A DNA stretch of 64,000 bases, from positions 113,646-177,645 of the forward strand of contig NW_003546388.1 in assembly GCF_000090795.2 (NCBI RefSeq), written 5' to 3'. This stretch comes from Amphimedon queenslandica. Its lineage: Eukaryota; Porifera; Demospongiae; Haplosclerida; Niphatidae. Below the pieces are notes generated by a model, which was given only the letters and a program-made list of their open reading frames with translations, was not told where the DNA came from and searched no databases. Positions 22,790-35,149 of this stretch are shown piece after piece (the stretch's first letter is position 1; every line of letters begins with the position of its first letter). A program made the position numbers and the translations under genes.

Positions 22790-23275
22790 GGAAAAATATG
22801 CAGGTTACTTATGTTGTGATTCAACTTCTGATATCATGCCTTGCAAAATTCGGCTGATGGCATTAGCTGCTACTGCTACAAGACCTATAAGACAACAAGT
22901 AGAATTTGTTTTAAGGATAGAAAATCCTTTGACAGTAATAAGACCACTAGATCAACCTACTATCGTTTTTGAGGTAAAGGGAAACAATTCATGTAATCTG
23001 CCAAAAAATGTGATCTTCTATTAACTGAGATCAGGTCAAAATTCACACTTGTGCCACGAGTATTGACTTTTTGTAAATTTAAAAGGGACTGTTGGAGGCA
23101 GTATTTATACTTTACAGTTAATGAGGCAAAATTTTTTGTCATATGCGGTAATGCTGCAATTGAAAAGTTTGTGGAGAATTTTGAACCTAACATGTTTGAA
23201 TATGGCAAAAATAAGTCCAGTCCCAATGCCGGCGTGATATACTTCTTTGAGAGTTTGAAAACTGGGACCACTTAG
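22790..23275 (+). pseudogene. RecQ-like helicase fragment
   Basis: Frame 22788-23024 contains IRLMALAATATRPIRQQVEF, which fits RecQ motif III (the ALTATAT box), followed by ENPLTVIRPLDQPTIVFEVK. The next frame, 23051-23275, reads PRVLTFCKFKRDCWRQYLYF, which fits the motif IV region (IIFC....C..Y). RecQ helicases unwind DNA with ATP. Walker A and DEAH motifs are not present upstream, and the two pieces lie in different frames, so this is a fragment. Similar repeated RecQ-like genes are common in sponge and cnidarian genomes. It ends 50 bases before R1 copy C. Confidence 0.55.
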
Positions 23276-23322
23276 CAGAGACTCAATGATGTCATTGTTG
23301 TGACATATGTATCAGAAAATGT

Positions 23323-23640
23323 TATATAGGCGGTAGCCTATAAGTAGGATTGTGGTTCGTTTTTTAAGATGGCAGCCTTTTTTATGATTTTCAAGCACTT
23401 ATAACTCTTTTATTTTATGTTGTACAGCCTTATTAATGGCTTAGATGAGCTCTTTTTCACTGGAAAATTCTCCTGGAGCCTTTGAAGTGGACTGTAATGT
23501 AGTGGAAGCAATTGGCCCTAATTGAAATTTATGCAAAATTTTTACCGCACCAGTTTGCAAGTACCCTCTTGTTTCTTTTTTTTCCAATTCAATCCTACTA
23601 CTTTTTAATTTTAATGTTTTTAATATTGGCACGCAAAGAC
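23323..23640 (+). repeat. Repeat R1, copy C
   Basis: Begins TATATAGGCGGTAGCC, then AAGATGGCAGCC, ATAACTCTTTTATTTTATGT and an ATG at 23445 opening MSSFSLENSPGAFEVDCNV, the same frame as in copies A and D. It ends with a TCCTACTACTTTTTAATTTT tract also found at the very start of the window and in the 35.4-kb hairpin. Confidence 0.75.
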
Positions 23641-23774
23641 AATATATTATGTTCGAAGTATGAATATGTAAGCTATAGTGCTGTTATACTTATTGCTTGT
23701 ATTTAATTTATACTCACTTTTGTTGGACATGGATGTAAAAGAGCAAAAGCATTTTAGAGAAGGGAACACTGTCA

Positions 23775-24450
23775 GCTATGTAATGCAATAGATAAAAGGA
23801 ATATTTCTGCAAATGCAGCAGATGACTTTAACTCTTGCAAAGATTTCTTTGTGACTGTTGTTAGATGTCACATTAATGAGGCTGCCATGCATTTTTTCCT
23901 TATTAAAAATGTCACGGACAAACCAGTGGACAAAAAGCTAAGTGATAATTTATGGACAAAGCCTGATGTAGAACGAATGGAAGTACTTGACACAGTCACA
24001 AAAAAGCTATCTGTGTCTTGGGTATGTTGACATTCTGGCATATTGTGATCTTGATGAGAAAGTACAGAATGATGGAGTGAAACGGTATGCTGTTCAGATA
24101 TTGTCACAAGGTCTCCATACATGAAAATTTGTGATGCCATACAGCAGGGAGATGGCAATGAAATTTGGCGTTATTTAATGATAGTGTTCAGATACAAGCA
24201 AAGGAAAAATTACTTGTAGGGACAAATTGCAGCCAGTAGAATTGAGCGGCAACAAACCTGCCAAGAGTTATATAAAACTGAAACTTCAAGAATATGGAGG
24301 TATAATTTGCAAACAGAAAGACGATCAAAGACACAACAAAGTAGATCTGAGATTGCGTACATTAAAGCTGATCGTATCACAATGGATGATAGATATATGT
24401 GACAAAGCAGGTGCAAATGGCCCAGTTGGCGGTGTTGGTTGGCAATAGAT
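23775..24450 (+). pseudogene. Unrecognised coding remnant
   Basis: An 80-90 codon open stretch from about 23775 to 24030 includes CKDFFVTVVRCHINEAAMHF and DKPVDKKLSDNLWTKPDVER. After frame changes come QQGDGNEIWRYLMIVFRYKQ (near 24145) and a frame at 24227-24448 with NKPAKSYIKLKLQEYGGIIC. The GDGNEIWR...FR.K.R.NY block recalls an uncharacterised family of repeated genes, but the match is not good enough to name it. Confidence 0.35.
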
Positions 24451-25231
24451 AAACAACCATAAATAGGCTTGTGTCCAGTAAGCCAGCATAATTATTAGAA
24501 AAATAGTATAATAATTTTATTGTTTATAACTCCTGGAATTTTATAGGAAATTACAAAGTGGAATAAGGGCTGCATGTTTAAAAGATGATCTTAAACTAGA
24601 GATATTGAATGTTCCAAGACTAACAGCAGCAGTGGGTCTGAAAGTGAAGTTGAGTCTTTAAGTAGCATCCATCCCTCCAAGTTTATGCAAAAGCATCATT
24701 AATGCTTCAATATTATTGTAAAGATGATTGACACTTCTTTACCAGACTTTCAAAATTAATGTAATGGCATTCAGTGGGAGTAATGAGTGATTTAGTGAGA
24801 GAATTGGCATGAAATATTGAGCAACGCTGGAAAGAATTTAGCTGGGAAGTGAAGCATAATGTCCTTAAGCCTAACCATAATTGTGTAAAAATCAATTGTT
24901 ATCATAGTTTCATTGTTTGGATAACAACATTATACCATGATGTTATCACGTTATGTACAAAGTTTTGATTCGAAGTCACTGTTACTTCTTTATGGTCTAT
25001 GTTAATGGCAATCAATGTTGCCAAATGGACCATTTTCGCCTGCATATATAATTAATATTTCAAGTAACAGCTAAATATTATCAATAATGATTCAAAGAGT
25101 ATGGAATATGTTATGCATTGCAGACCACACCTAATTAACTGAACCCTTCTGAACTATTAATTCTAAGTGAACAACTACTGTGGTGCCTATAATATAATGT
25201 TTAATTGTTGAATACTGAAAAATGACTGAGA

Positions 25232-25307
25232 ACTTTATAATTCTTGCGATAATTGTACAATACTACTAATTCATGCGATAATCGTACAATACTACTAATT
25301 CATGCAA
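25232..25307. repeat. Short tandem repeat, 29-bp unit
   Basis: About 2.6 copies of a unit with AATTCATGCGATAATCGTAC followed by AATACTACT. Confidence 0.7.
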
Positions 25308-26987
25308 CACTAGTTAGCTTTTCTAAAATTAAAATTACAAATTAATTTTGTTTGAAAGATAGACCAAAGAGCCTTAGAACGTAGGCTATGTTGATCGAGA
25401 TGGTAATGACTGGCCAGCAAGTTTGTACTGTTTTTTTGTAGGCCAAGCCATTCCCTGAAAAGCATATAAAAGCATATCAAGGCCTCATAAATGTTATATT
25501 GCCACACATTAAAGTCTGTACTCAACCTTTGCACAACCAGAAAGGCGAAATTGACTTGTTTATTATAAAAATCATTGACTGCTGCAAGTTTTTTCTGAGT
25601 TGATTGACAGTACCATTATTTATCACTGCAATAAAATTTAAGTGAAGGCAGCAGTAGTTCACATGATTGCAGTATAGAGTAGTTGTTTACGTATGTGGAA
25701 GCGAAATCATTGTATGCAATAACTTCAATTTACACACGAAATTGTTAGCACAAACAGGTCTGAGTGGCCAGATAAGTCTGTCAGTCTTTTCAATTTTGAG
25801 AGTTTCTTTATATTTTATTCTTTAAAATTTATGAATGCCGAAGTAGTAAAACTAAATTTAAGTCATTTTTTCTTACTAATAGCATAGTATTTGAGCAGTT
25901 GTACAAGATGGCCTCATGCTTTCAAAAGCTTTTCTAACTTCTATTATGGAACTATTACCTGTTTCTATTTAGATGCACTCAGCCCAGGGGTAAAAATGAT
26001 TTAGTGGGACTACTTTACTTGGTATTGAGATACACTCCATAGTGATGCTCCCATTTAATATTGCATGTTGAAAATCCATTATAGCTTCATGACTGTTATA
26101 AATTTGTAGCCTATGGATAAAACATGTAGCCACAACAATTAGGCAAATAGTTTTCAGTAACATTGACTTCAACAGAGTTTACAACAGTCCTTATAAGTCT
26201 GATAAGGATGTATTGGTTGTCGAATGGCCATTGCACTATTTGTGACCTGCAAGTAACAAAAAATGTACATTACAAATTAATGTGCGTACCATGCATTGCA
26301 GCTTGAAAATCGTTTACTCACCTGTACTGTATACCATTATAATGTTACTATTTGTATCTTTGCTGAAGTAGATTTTAATATTAATTGTAATTGTATATTC
26401 ACATTTAGATTTTGACACCAAAGATTGTTGATGAGGTGGGAAGGGTGCAGCTACAGATGGTGATTGATGAGGTCATAGCCCAAGTTACAAGTAACACTTT
26501 TTTGACAGCCCATTGAGTAGCAGGTCACCACCATCTTAACGCAGGCAATGATCACCAGTAGATTGTATTGAGTCATCCAGTGCTGTTGATTCTACATGTG
26601 CCAATGAAGTAGAAAAGTTAAGTAAATCATAATTCAACAGAGAATACAGCATGCATAGAGCAAGCACAAGCTACATCATACAATGATCTGCTTCAAGTGA
26701 GCTTTTTGTTGTGTTGCTTCTTTATAGATTAATTGTCATCATAAGGGAATACCAGATGTTGTTGTCACGAGCTCAGCAGATTCACCTGTTGTTATGGTAT
26801 GGCATGATTGTAATGATTATTATATTGTCTAACTTCGTCTTATATTATACAATAACTTTTTTAAAAAATACCAAGCAGGCATGCGTCTGAGAGTGATGAG
26901 GGCCAATTGCAATTATATATTATGGGCAATGTGCTTAAGTAATCTTACTAAAAGGGAACAACACATGCTAAGAGACAGTCTTGCTAG

Positions 26988-27050
26988 CCAGACCTTTCCC
27001 CAGCCTAATCATTGGGGTGGACAGTAGGGAAGGGTCTGACACATTGCTTG
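26988..27050. repeat. Compact palindrome related to a 34-kb fold-back terminus
   Basis: TAGCCAGACCTTTCCCC on the left and GGGAAGGGTCTGACACATTG on the right form an inverted pair. The right arm resembles GGGTCTGGTGACATTGCTAC read inward from the right end of the 34378-34924 element. Confidence 0.45.
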
Positions 27051-27630
27051 AAGTGGTCTTGTCCCGAGTAATGTGCATTGGTCAGTAATGTACTTCACGT
27101 ACATAATGCATATAAGACCAGGAATGATTAATTTGTTCTTACAATGTGTGCCTGGTTTGGTAAATTGTTACATTACTTTCAAAAATTGTCAAAATCAAAT
27201 ATTTACTTGAAGTCGAGTAAAACAGATTTTTATAGGTGTGGCTAGTTAAACCTCTTCCATTTACACTGGAATTCCCAATTACATTATAATTTCTGTGAAG
27301 TCAAGCTAATTATTAACAATATTTGTAGATAGTATGTTAAATGTTTCAAGAAATCTTCAAGTTTTGCAGAAATAAAAATAGTCTACAAAATACAGTTCAT
27401 CTCATGACACATTAAATCCAGTCTTTGTTTTGAACACAAGTAGGAGAAGCAGTGTTAAAAAATATTATTTCACCAAAATAATGATTCTTTTGAAAATCTA
27501 AGATCTATAAAAGACATAAATAATTATTGTTGTTTTTCTTTAGATAAAACCAAAAAATCACAAACCCTACTCTCTTAATGCCGTGATGTACTTTCAAATA
27601 GTGTATTTAAAAAGAATATAAAATTAATAT

Positions 27631-27834
27631 AACTATCAATAAAAACTAAACTGCATTAGATAATGAAAAAATAGCATTGCTATCAAGTAAAATTACAAAT
27701 ATTAAGTATCACAGTTAAATTTTTTGCTTTATAAATGCTGTTATACACAAGTCAAATGACAACAATACTTTCCATTGCAACTGAGACAGAAATAAGAAAG
27801 GCAAATAGAGTTGCCTAGACACTAGAACAAGTAC
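27631..27834 (+). repeat. Interspersed repeat R3, copy 2
   Basis: Homologous to 6269-6492, with several small indels. See that entry for the shared blocks. Confidence 0.6.
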
Positions 27835-28233
27835 CATTTACTAAGAAATTTACAAGTATCCATTATTTTTTTGCAGACATTGTGGTTTGTTCGTCTGTGC
27901 TGAAATTACAAATTATAAAATTCCTCACCTTCGTTGCGATGTGGTTTGTAAGAAGTAGTACATTAACTCTTATCAATCTGATTTGTAAAGATGCTATATT
28001 ACTTACAGTAAATGTTTTTTATTTTGGTGGTTATTACTACTGTGTGTATAAATATTGTTATCCATAATATAAGTTCTCATGCATGCACATACTGAGGTTA
28101 CTTGTTTTAGTCTTATTCTTAAATCGTTCTACTCTGCCTCTCTTCAACTCTCTTGCATTTACTCTGTATCATCAACTTGTTCAGCTAACAAGAACTGCCT
28201 TTCTCAATTCCATCCTCAAAGTATCACATCAGC

Positions 28234-31200
28234 ATGGCAACTGAAGCTAAAGGTTTTTTAATTGAACTCAATGGAAGCAACTGTAGCATATGGAAGTTTC
28301 ATTGCCAGATGGCCCTGATTAGAGAAGGACTGTGGAGCATTGTGAATGAATTTAAGCTCCTCCAGATGACATTGTAGATGAATGAGTTATCACAAAATAT
28401 AAAGCTAGACAGGACAATGTCCTTCCTACAATAGTTATATCAAGTGATCCGTCCTTACTTCATCTTGTTTGTTGGCTTACTGATCCTGTAATGGTCTGAA
28501 TTCCAAAAAAGTAACTGGTGTAACATGCTGATACTCCGTCTCAAGCTACATATGCTATCACAACAGGATGGTACGTCGGTACATAAACACAATAAAGAGG
28601 TGACCAAGATCTTTAATGAACTTGCTGTCATAGAAGCTCCACTTGATAAACAAGATCAAGTAGTACACTGACTTGGTAGCTTGCTTGAGTTCTTTGACAT
28701 GCTTGTTACAGCACTACAAGCAAATGAAAGAGTATTGGTTATGGAGGTTTTCATTGATTGCCTGTTGTATAAAGTGATCGGAGCATGGAGAAATTAGCAG
28801 TTACGCTAAAGGATTGTATCACAAGACTCAACCCAAGAAGTTGCAGAAACAAATAAGCTGTCATTACTGTCAGAAGCTGGGTCATGTACAAAAGCATTGC
28901 TAACAAAGAGCTTCAGCTACTTGAGAAAAAAAGGAACAACAAAGAAAAAGGACAACACAGATGAATAGGGAAGTGCAAAGAGCAGACCTAGTGTGGGTGT
29001 TAATCCAATAACCACACATAGTTGGCTGCTGTCAATCAGACAGCTGGATTCTTGACTCAGGAGCCACAAACCACATCTGTAAATCAAATACTGATTATAG
29101 AGACAGATTTCAAATCATCTCAAGATATCATATTAGGAGACAATCAAGTCAGCCGGCTGTGGTGCTATTAAAATTCCATTGACTCAAAAGAAAGGGTCGT
29201 ATACGGACTGGACTGTACACTTTGTGATATTCACTATGTCCCTGAGATGTCATGTTATCTACTTGGTATCTCCAGAATAACAGGTCTTTGTAAGACTGTG
29301 ACCTTTGACGAATTAGCTTGTGATATTATGCATAAACATGCAGAAATGATTAGTAGTGCAGGATGTCTCTATTACATCAATTGCATAAGAGTATTAGGCA
29401 GAGTGTAAATGCAGCAAGTGCTCATTTGGTGTCAATGTTTCACATCAAAAATATCTTCATCTTAATGAAACAAGTCTAAAACAACATGCCATGGAAAGGC
29501 TAGTTCATGGTCTTAGCTCTGATGATCTCAATAAATTTTATATTTGAGGTATGAAAGGGAGACAACAATGCATTCCATTTCAAAAGTGGGGCTAATGACC
29601 CACTAGGATTAGTACACAGTCACGTGTGTCAAAAGATCAATTCCAAATCACTAAGTGAAGGTGAATAATTCCTCACATTCAGATAATAAAGCCTGGTTTT
29701 TATTTTAAAACAAGACAGTGAAGTGTTTGGAAGGTTTTAGCTTGAAAGTCAACGATGGAAAGGTCTACTGGAAGGAATCTAAAGGTGCTTTGTAGTGACA
29801 ACAGTGGCAAATACATGTTTACTCTTTTCAGACATAACGATGTCAACAAATGTGGTATCAGGCAGTAGTTAACCATTCTAAGGTCACCTGAAAAGAATGG
29901 TGTTGCAGAGAGGTTAAGTCAAACTTGACACTAATGGAAGCTGTTAGAGCAATGCTACTTGGAAGCCAATTACTTCAAAGGTTTTGAGCAAAAGCTCTGA
30001 TTACTTCTGTTTACCAAAGAAACAGAAGTCCCACCTAAGGTAATAATAACAGTTCCGCTCATGAAGCCTTAATGAGTGTTAAATCAATGGTGAATCACCT
30101 CAAACTATTCAATTGTTTTGCCTACTCCCATGTCTCAGAGGAAGAAAGAGCAAAAGTGTGTTTTACTTGGTTATGGTATAGTAAGAAAGGGTTATCGTTT
30201 GTATAATGTCGATGAAAGAAGAGCCTTCTATAGTTGTGACGTAACATTTAGACTATACTATGGAAAGGTACCAACAGATCTTGCTGACAGTTGAAATTGA
30301 TTGATTCAGTGATGCTTGTCATTCAGAAGGAGCTGACTGAAACAGAGCAAAAGGTGACGAAGTAGAAGATTAACTAGACACTGAAGACGAAGAACTGGTC
30401 TTACAATGTTCTACAAGAGTCAGAAAACTAATCAATTTGTACAGCACATGTATTAATACTCCTGTAACAGACCTTCCTACTGAGCAAACTACAGTAAAAG
30501 AAGCGCTCACAGGTCCAGAAAACGACTAATGGAAAGAAACCTTGAAGACAAAGAGATTTTCTTGAAGCTAATCATGACTATGATAGAGAGTTACCACAAC
30601 ACAAAGTAACTTTTGGGTGTATGTAGATATTCGAACATAAAGTGAGAGTCGATGGTTGTTATGAGAGGTACAATGCTAGGTTAGTTGTATTTTCAGATGC
30701 AAGGATAGGACTTAGATGTGGCTTGCTACCCTGTTGTACTTTTTGAGTCTGAAAGGTCAGTTATTGCCATGACAGCTTACAATTGCATCAGATCAATGTA
30801 ACGTCAGAGTACTCAATTGGAGATGTTAAGGATGTCTAAACCCGAATGTTTCCAAACAGGAGAGAATTTGGTGTTCAAGCTAAAACGCAGTTTGTGTGGT
30901 CTTAAACAAACCCCTCGGTTTTGGAACACAGCACTTGACAATCCACTTAAAGGAATAGGATTCACTCAGACCAAGAGTGACCCTTGTCTTCGTGTTAACT
31001 TTGAATTAGAGTTGTTGATTATAGCCACATATATTAATGATATCCTACTTTCCGGAAAGGATAAGATGAAAATTAATAAGATAAAGCAAACCCTCCAGTC
31101 AATTTGAAATGAAAGTCATGGCTGAATTACACTACTTCCTAGGTGTTGAGGTAACTTAGAATCATTACAAAATGTTACTATGGCTAGGTCAGCCTACCTA

Positions 31201-31240
31201 CAAATGCAGTATCATTACCAGAAAAGGATCATCACCCTCA
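28234..31240 (+). mobile_element. Ty1/Copia retrotransposon fossil (gag to reverse transcriptase)
   Basis: Parts in order: a Copia-type gag start near 28234 (IELNGSNCSIWKFHCQM), a CCHC zinc knuckle near 28870 (CHYCQKLGHVQKHC), the protease signature near 29040 (WILDSGATNHIC), integrase-region pieces between about 29450 and 30250, and reverse transcriptase near 30500-31160 (RSLCGLKQTPRFWN, then a degenerate catalytic box). The order gag-PR-IN-RT is diagnostic for Copia. It is heavily broken, with many breaks spread along its length, and looks old. No LTRs were found at either side. A Copia RNase H piece at 38.9 kb may or may not belong to the same insertion. Confidence 0.85.
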
Positions 31241-31540
31241 CCCATGCTGGTGGCATATTGGCAGCATGTCTGCGCTCCTGGTGTAAATGTGTGTGAAAGT
31301 GTGTTTGCAAGATAGCGTCGTTTACTCTGTTCTCAAATCCTTGCTGCTCTATTCTAACGTCCTGTGGAGCCCACTGTCTACTAAAATAAATGCTAAAAGT
31401 AGTTTTTCTTTAATTTACTTCTTCATCAATCTTCTTGACAGCATCAGCCAGTATTGTTGCTTATTGTGGTCAGAATTCCGGGCAGCTCTCTTAACCTTAT
31501 CAATGTAAGGCTTTGTTTCATAAAATTTGTACCATATAAA

Positions 31541-31697
31541 ACTTTATTTTGGCGGTGCCTTATTAGTAAAATTGTAATTGGTGGTTTCAAATTTGGAGAT
31601 TTGTGTACATGTGCATTACTGAGCATGTGCTTTGATTATTGGTGATTTTAATATTGGCAATTCTGCTTCCAAACAGCCAATCGCCACAATAAAACTT
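31541..31697. mobile_element. Possible short MITE
   Basis: ACTTTATTTTGGCGGTG on the left and CGCCACAATAAAACTTGGC on the right are roughly inverted. The size is about 157 bp, with no coding capacity. The arms match imperfectly and no target duplication is clear. Confidence 0.3.
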
Positions 31698-31699
31698 GG

Positions 31700-32360
31700 C
31701 AAAATTAAAGCATGATACGGTACGTGCATGAAATTTCAAAGTCCATCGCCTTCACCTCTGTTCATTTTAGAACCAGTTACTTCAGTCACTCTAATGTGTC
31801 TGGGTCTGCCTAGGAAAGCAGACACTGCAGGAGCAAGATTGTAAGGTATATGACCAAAAATTTAGCCATTTTTTCACTATATCACAAAAATGAAAGTGAA
31901 AATTGTTTGGCTTCTTCTTTAGCTGCTTGACTTGTTTATGCTATAATATCAACAAAAAGGAGTTTCATAGTTACTTTACTGCATGTTTGACCTTCTCTAG
32001 CTGTTGGAAAAGTCTTGAAATCGTGTTTCTGCCTTATCTTGTTGCTAGAAAGCTCAGAGACTTCCACCAGTGTGTTAATCACCATTTTCTTAAATGGTGG
32101 CCACTCCCACTTTTAATTAAAATGTTTAAATTTAGAATCTATTGCATTGCTAATGCATGTGCTATCATGGATATATAGAGGAGATACAGAATACTTATGT
32201 GCACAGACTTACATACATACATACAAACAAATGCAGCTCGTCTTAGTGGGGCTCGCCCATGCTTGCCCCAATAAATACATTACAAAAATAATAATGTTAT
32301 ATAGATGTCAGTATTTGTGTGTGTGCCATAACTCTTTATTATGTAATAGAAGTTTAAAAA
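31700..32360. other. Spacer with a CATA microsatellite
   Basis: No gene seen. A short ACAT repeat lies at 32211-32226, followed by GTGGGGCTCGCCCATGCTTG, a small GC-rich hairpin. Confidence 0.4.
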
Positions 32361-32361
32361 T

Positions 32362-33437
32362 TTACTGTAAGACTTGATCCTCAGAAAGGGCAAGATCAAT
32401 GTTGAAAGATGAATGATTCGGTCTATGATAAGACAAACCAGCACATCTGAAGCAAACAATAGAAGATATTTTAAAAAATATGAAAGACGACATCTAATCC
32501 AATTTAGAGTTGTAGAATAAGGCTGTGATTGTCTTTCAGATAAAAGAGAAGCCAATTTCTTATAGAGTACATTCGCAGAATCGCTCATACCACCAGATGT
32601 AGTGAAAACTAAAGGTGTAAAGGAACGATCCTCTACATTTCTTATTCTTTCTTCAAAACACCTCTTTTCTTTCTCATTTCTTGTGTGACATGTCTTCAAG
32701 TTTCAATTTTTATAAATTGAAAAGAAAGGATTCAAAACAAGAACATCAAAAAAGGAGGGCTAACGAGAAGACCAGAAATTTGAGACTTACAAGAAGACCA
32801 GAATTGTGAGACTGAAGCAATAACACGAGCATTATCCTCATTTGCAGAACGATATTTTAGAGCTTCTCCAAAATGAGGTTGTAAAAAAGGCTCAGTCATT
32901 ACATTAGCGCAAGTCTCAGTTAGCAAATCAGCAATAATATCACAAAGCTCGTTATGGGTACTTGAAGGCAAACCACCTCATGTACAATTAAGAGCATGTT
33001 CTATAGTCAAATTATTTCCACAAATGCAATGAGAAGGAAGAAGTGACAAAGACCAACCATGACAAAGACAAATAACGTCATTGAACTCTCCTTTATTAAG
33101 AGCAAAACCATGTTCCTAAATTGGTAAAGCTGTGAGCCATGAAGAAGCACCTTTCTCACTGGCAGCTTCAGGAGAACAAAGAATAGACCCATTGTTTAGG
33201 TGAGAATTAATAGAGAAACTTGATTATTAATAAAAGAATGATTACTTTTGACCTTTTCTTTATTTTCTAAAATTGAATCAAGGATAAAAGAATAGTATTG
33301 TTTGATTTCTGAATAATATCATTAACCAAAGGAGCCATGACACGACTCAAATTTTTAAACTGAACTTTACATTCTAATTTAGGATAAGTAATACCTATTC
33401 CACCAAGTCTAGCAGGAAGAGATAAAATTTCTTGATA
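32362..33437 (-). pseudogene. 3' end of a LINE: zinc knuckle and restriction-like endonuclease
   Basis: Minus-strand order: LPARLGGIGITYPKLECKVQ near 33400, a hydrophobic-poor spacer, SEKGASSWLTALPIEEHGFA near 33150, CHGWSLSLLPSHCICG with EHALNC (a C-x-C...H-x3-C type finger), STHNELCDIIADLLTETC with EPFLQP, then a degraded catalytic region, and RNEKEKRCFEERIRNVEDRS with FTPLVFTTSGGM and NWIRCRLSY near 32500-32690. The zinc knuckle followed by an RHN-type box and FTPLVF...GG fits the C-terminal end of non-LTR retrotransposons that use a restriction-like endonuclease (R2/NeSL-like layout). The RT domain is absent because R1 copy D abuts at 33438. Frame changes are present. Confidence 0.7.
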
Positions 33438-33640
33438 TTATATAGGTGGTAGCATATATGCAGGGTTGAGGTTGATTTTGCAAGATGGCGACCAAATTTT
33501 TAATTTTTAAATGATCATAACTCTTTTATCTTACTTTGTACGGCCTTATAAATGGCTTAGATGAGTTCTCCTTCACTGAGCGATTCTCCTCGTACCTATA
33601 AAGTGTACCGCAATGTAGCTGGAGCAATTCTTGATAATAG
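33438..33640 (+). repeat. Repeat R1, copy D
   Basis: Begins TATATAGGTGGTAGC, contains AAGATGGCGACC, and has an ATG at 33561 opening MSSPSLSDSPRTYKVYRNVA, the best-preserved version of the short R1 frame. It abuts the truncated LINE directly. Confidence 0.75.
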
Positions 33641-33702
33641 GCCTCAATTCAAAATTAGTAACGCGGTAGCACTACTAAGTAGGATTCACCCCCAAACAAA
33701 AT

Positions 33703-33992
33703 GGCTGCCACGACTTTTGCAGCCTTGCTATACCGGGAAAACGAGCTCCTATTCTTACCAGACTTCTTAGAGGACCTTATCTTGACCAGAGGACTCCATT
33801 GGTACCACTAGCGTGGCTCTAGACCTTGTTTAAGAGAAAATCCAAAAATTGGCGAACCAGCCGTTTTGTTCAGCCACCTTTTTTCATCGTCATCATCATT
33901 ATCAAGTCAGAAGTCCTGTCAATCCAGTTGTCGGTGTGTATCTCAGTATCAGTTGGTGCTACAAGCATAATTCTTACACCAATCTACTCCAA
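33703..33992 (+). pseudogene. Weak coding stretch of unknown type
   Basis: From an ATG at about 33703 the frame reads MAATTFAALLYRENELLFLP, then LEDLILTRGLHWYH, a TAG, and continues as a Ser-rich stretch for about 50 codons. The codon-like continuity over roughly 95 codons with one stop is the only evidence. It could be a first exon or a remnant. Confidence 0.25.
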
Positions 33993-34377
33993 CAGTCTAT
34001 GCGCAGGTCCATGTCCCATCAGATCATTCTTCAATTAAGGAAAAAGTGATACTGTGACTGCTGGATCGAGCCATCTTACCTGCATGCTGCCATTTTGTTT
34101 ATTAAAGAAGCTTGCCATGTGCTCCAAAATGTGGGTGTGGTCACGCATGCTCAGATCTGCAGCTCTGGAAAAGGCAAGTTATTTTTTACTAAGCTATGCT
34201 TGGAATCAACTTACTGCAATACTTTAGTGGAGGTTTCCAGCTAAAAGAAGGTATTGATTTTACATGTTACTGTTTTATCAAGTGTGTTATTTTATTTTAA
34301 TTAAAAAAACAAACAACTAATTAATGTCATGACTTATGATAACAGCCTGGAAAAACAGGAATAGCAAAGAAGATGGT

Positions 34378-34924
34378 AGTCTGGGTCTGCCCCTTCGCCG
34401 AGAGGAGGGAATGGTCTGGTGACACTGCTACAGAATTTGTTGCAGAAAGGAATGCAATAATTAGCAGTTATTTTAGTTATTAAGTATTATAATCACATGA
34501 CTGTCACGTGATAACCTTTCTATTTGTGGCTTTCTTGACTTGTAAGCCTCCTTAAGTGAGGTGAGCTACAGTAGTAGTAATAGGCAAGAAACAATCTATC
34601 AAAGTTCTAGTTAATTCAAGGTCAACATCTTCGGGAGGAAAAGCAAAATTCCTTATACTTTTTAACCAAGTTTCACAAGATATATCTTCTTATTCTTCTG
34701 CTACTTCCTCTACAGTTACTTTCTGTTCCTTTGCCAGTATTCATCATATCTATAGCAGGTTTGACAGTTATACTTTCAGCCATTTTGAATAGGTCATGTG
34801 ACTGAATTATTTCTATGTGAGTGCAGTAATCTGATTGGTGCGCAAAATTCCCTGCACAGTGCAACAAATCCTGTAGCAATGTCACCAGACCCTTCCCTCA
34901 TTGCAGAAAGGGCGTGACCAGACT
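34378..34924. mobile_element. 547-bp element with about 65-bp inverted termini
   Basis: The left arm starts AGTCTGGGTCTGCCCCTTC and later reads GGTCTGGTGACACTGCTACA. The right arm, read inward on the minus strand, gives AGTCTGGTCACGCCCTTTC and GGTCTGGTGACATTGCTACA. The arms match at about 80%. The interior has no convincing gene. I could not fix a target duplication. A related palindrome lies at 27.0 kb. Confidence 0.65.
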
Positions 34925-35149
34925 AGAAAGATTGACACTCTTAGCTCACAGATTCTTGAACAGGAACTTGTGTCAAGACTAGTATTAGTTTCACTTGTCA
35001 TCAGGATAGTTGATATTTCTTCAGCATGTCTATTCAATGCTGTCTGCTTCAAAATGTTGTAACAATGATAATAATAAAGAAAACTTTTGTTTGTGTAAAA
35101 TCAACAAGTATCACAATCACAACTAAAGAAATGCTATAAATATTATTTT

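Larger units (their letters stand above)
24460..27620. other. Long stretch with no recognisable gene
   Basis: AT-rich. Short frames on both strands (for example 24713-24895, 25310-25534 and 25969-26172, minus) show no motif. Between 26400 and 26800 two small plus-strand open pieces bordered by AG and GT(A/G) could be exons, but I have no family match. A 29-bp tandem repeat and a short palindrome are listed separately. Confidence 0.4.

Noticed and set aside
22960-23271. 103-codon minus-strand frame
   Set aside because: Antisense of the RecQ-like fragment.
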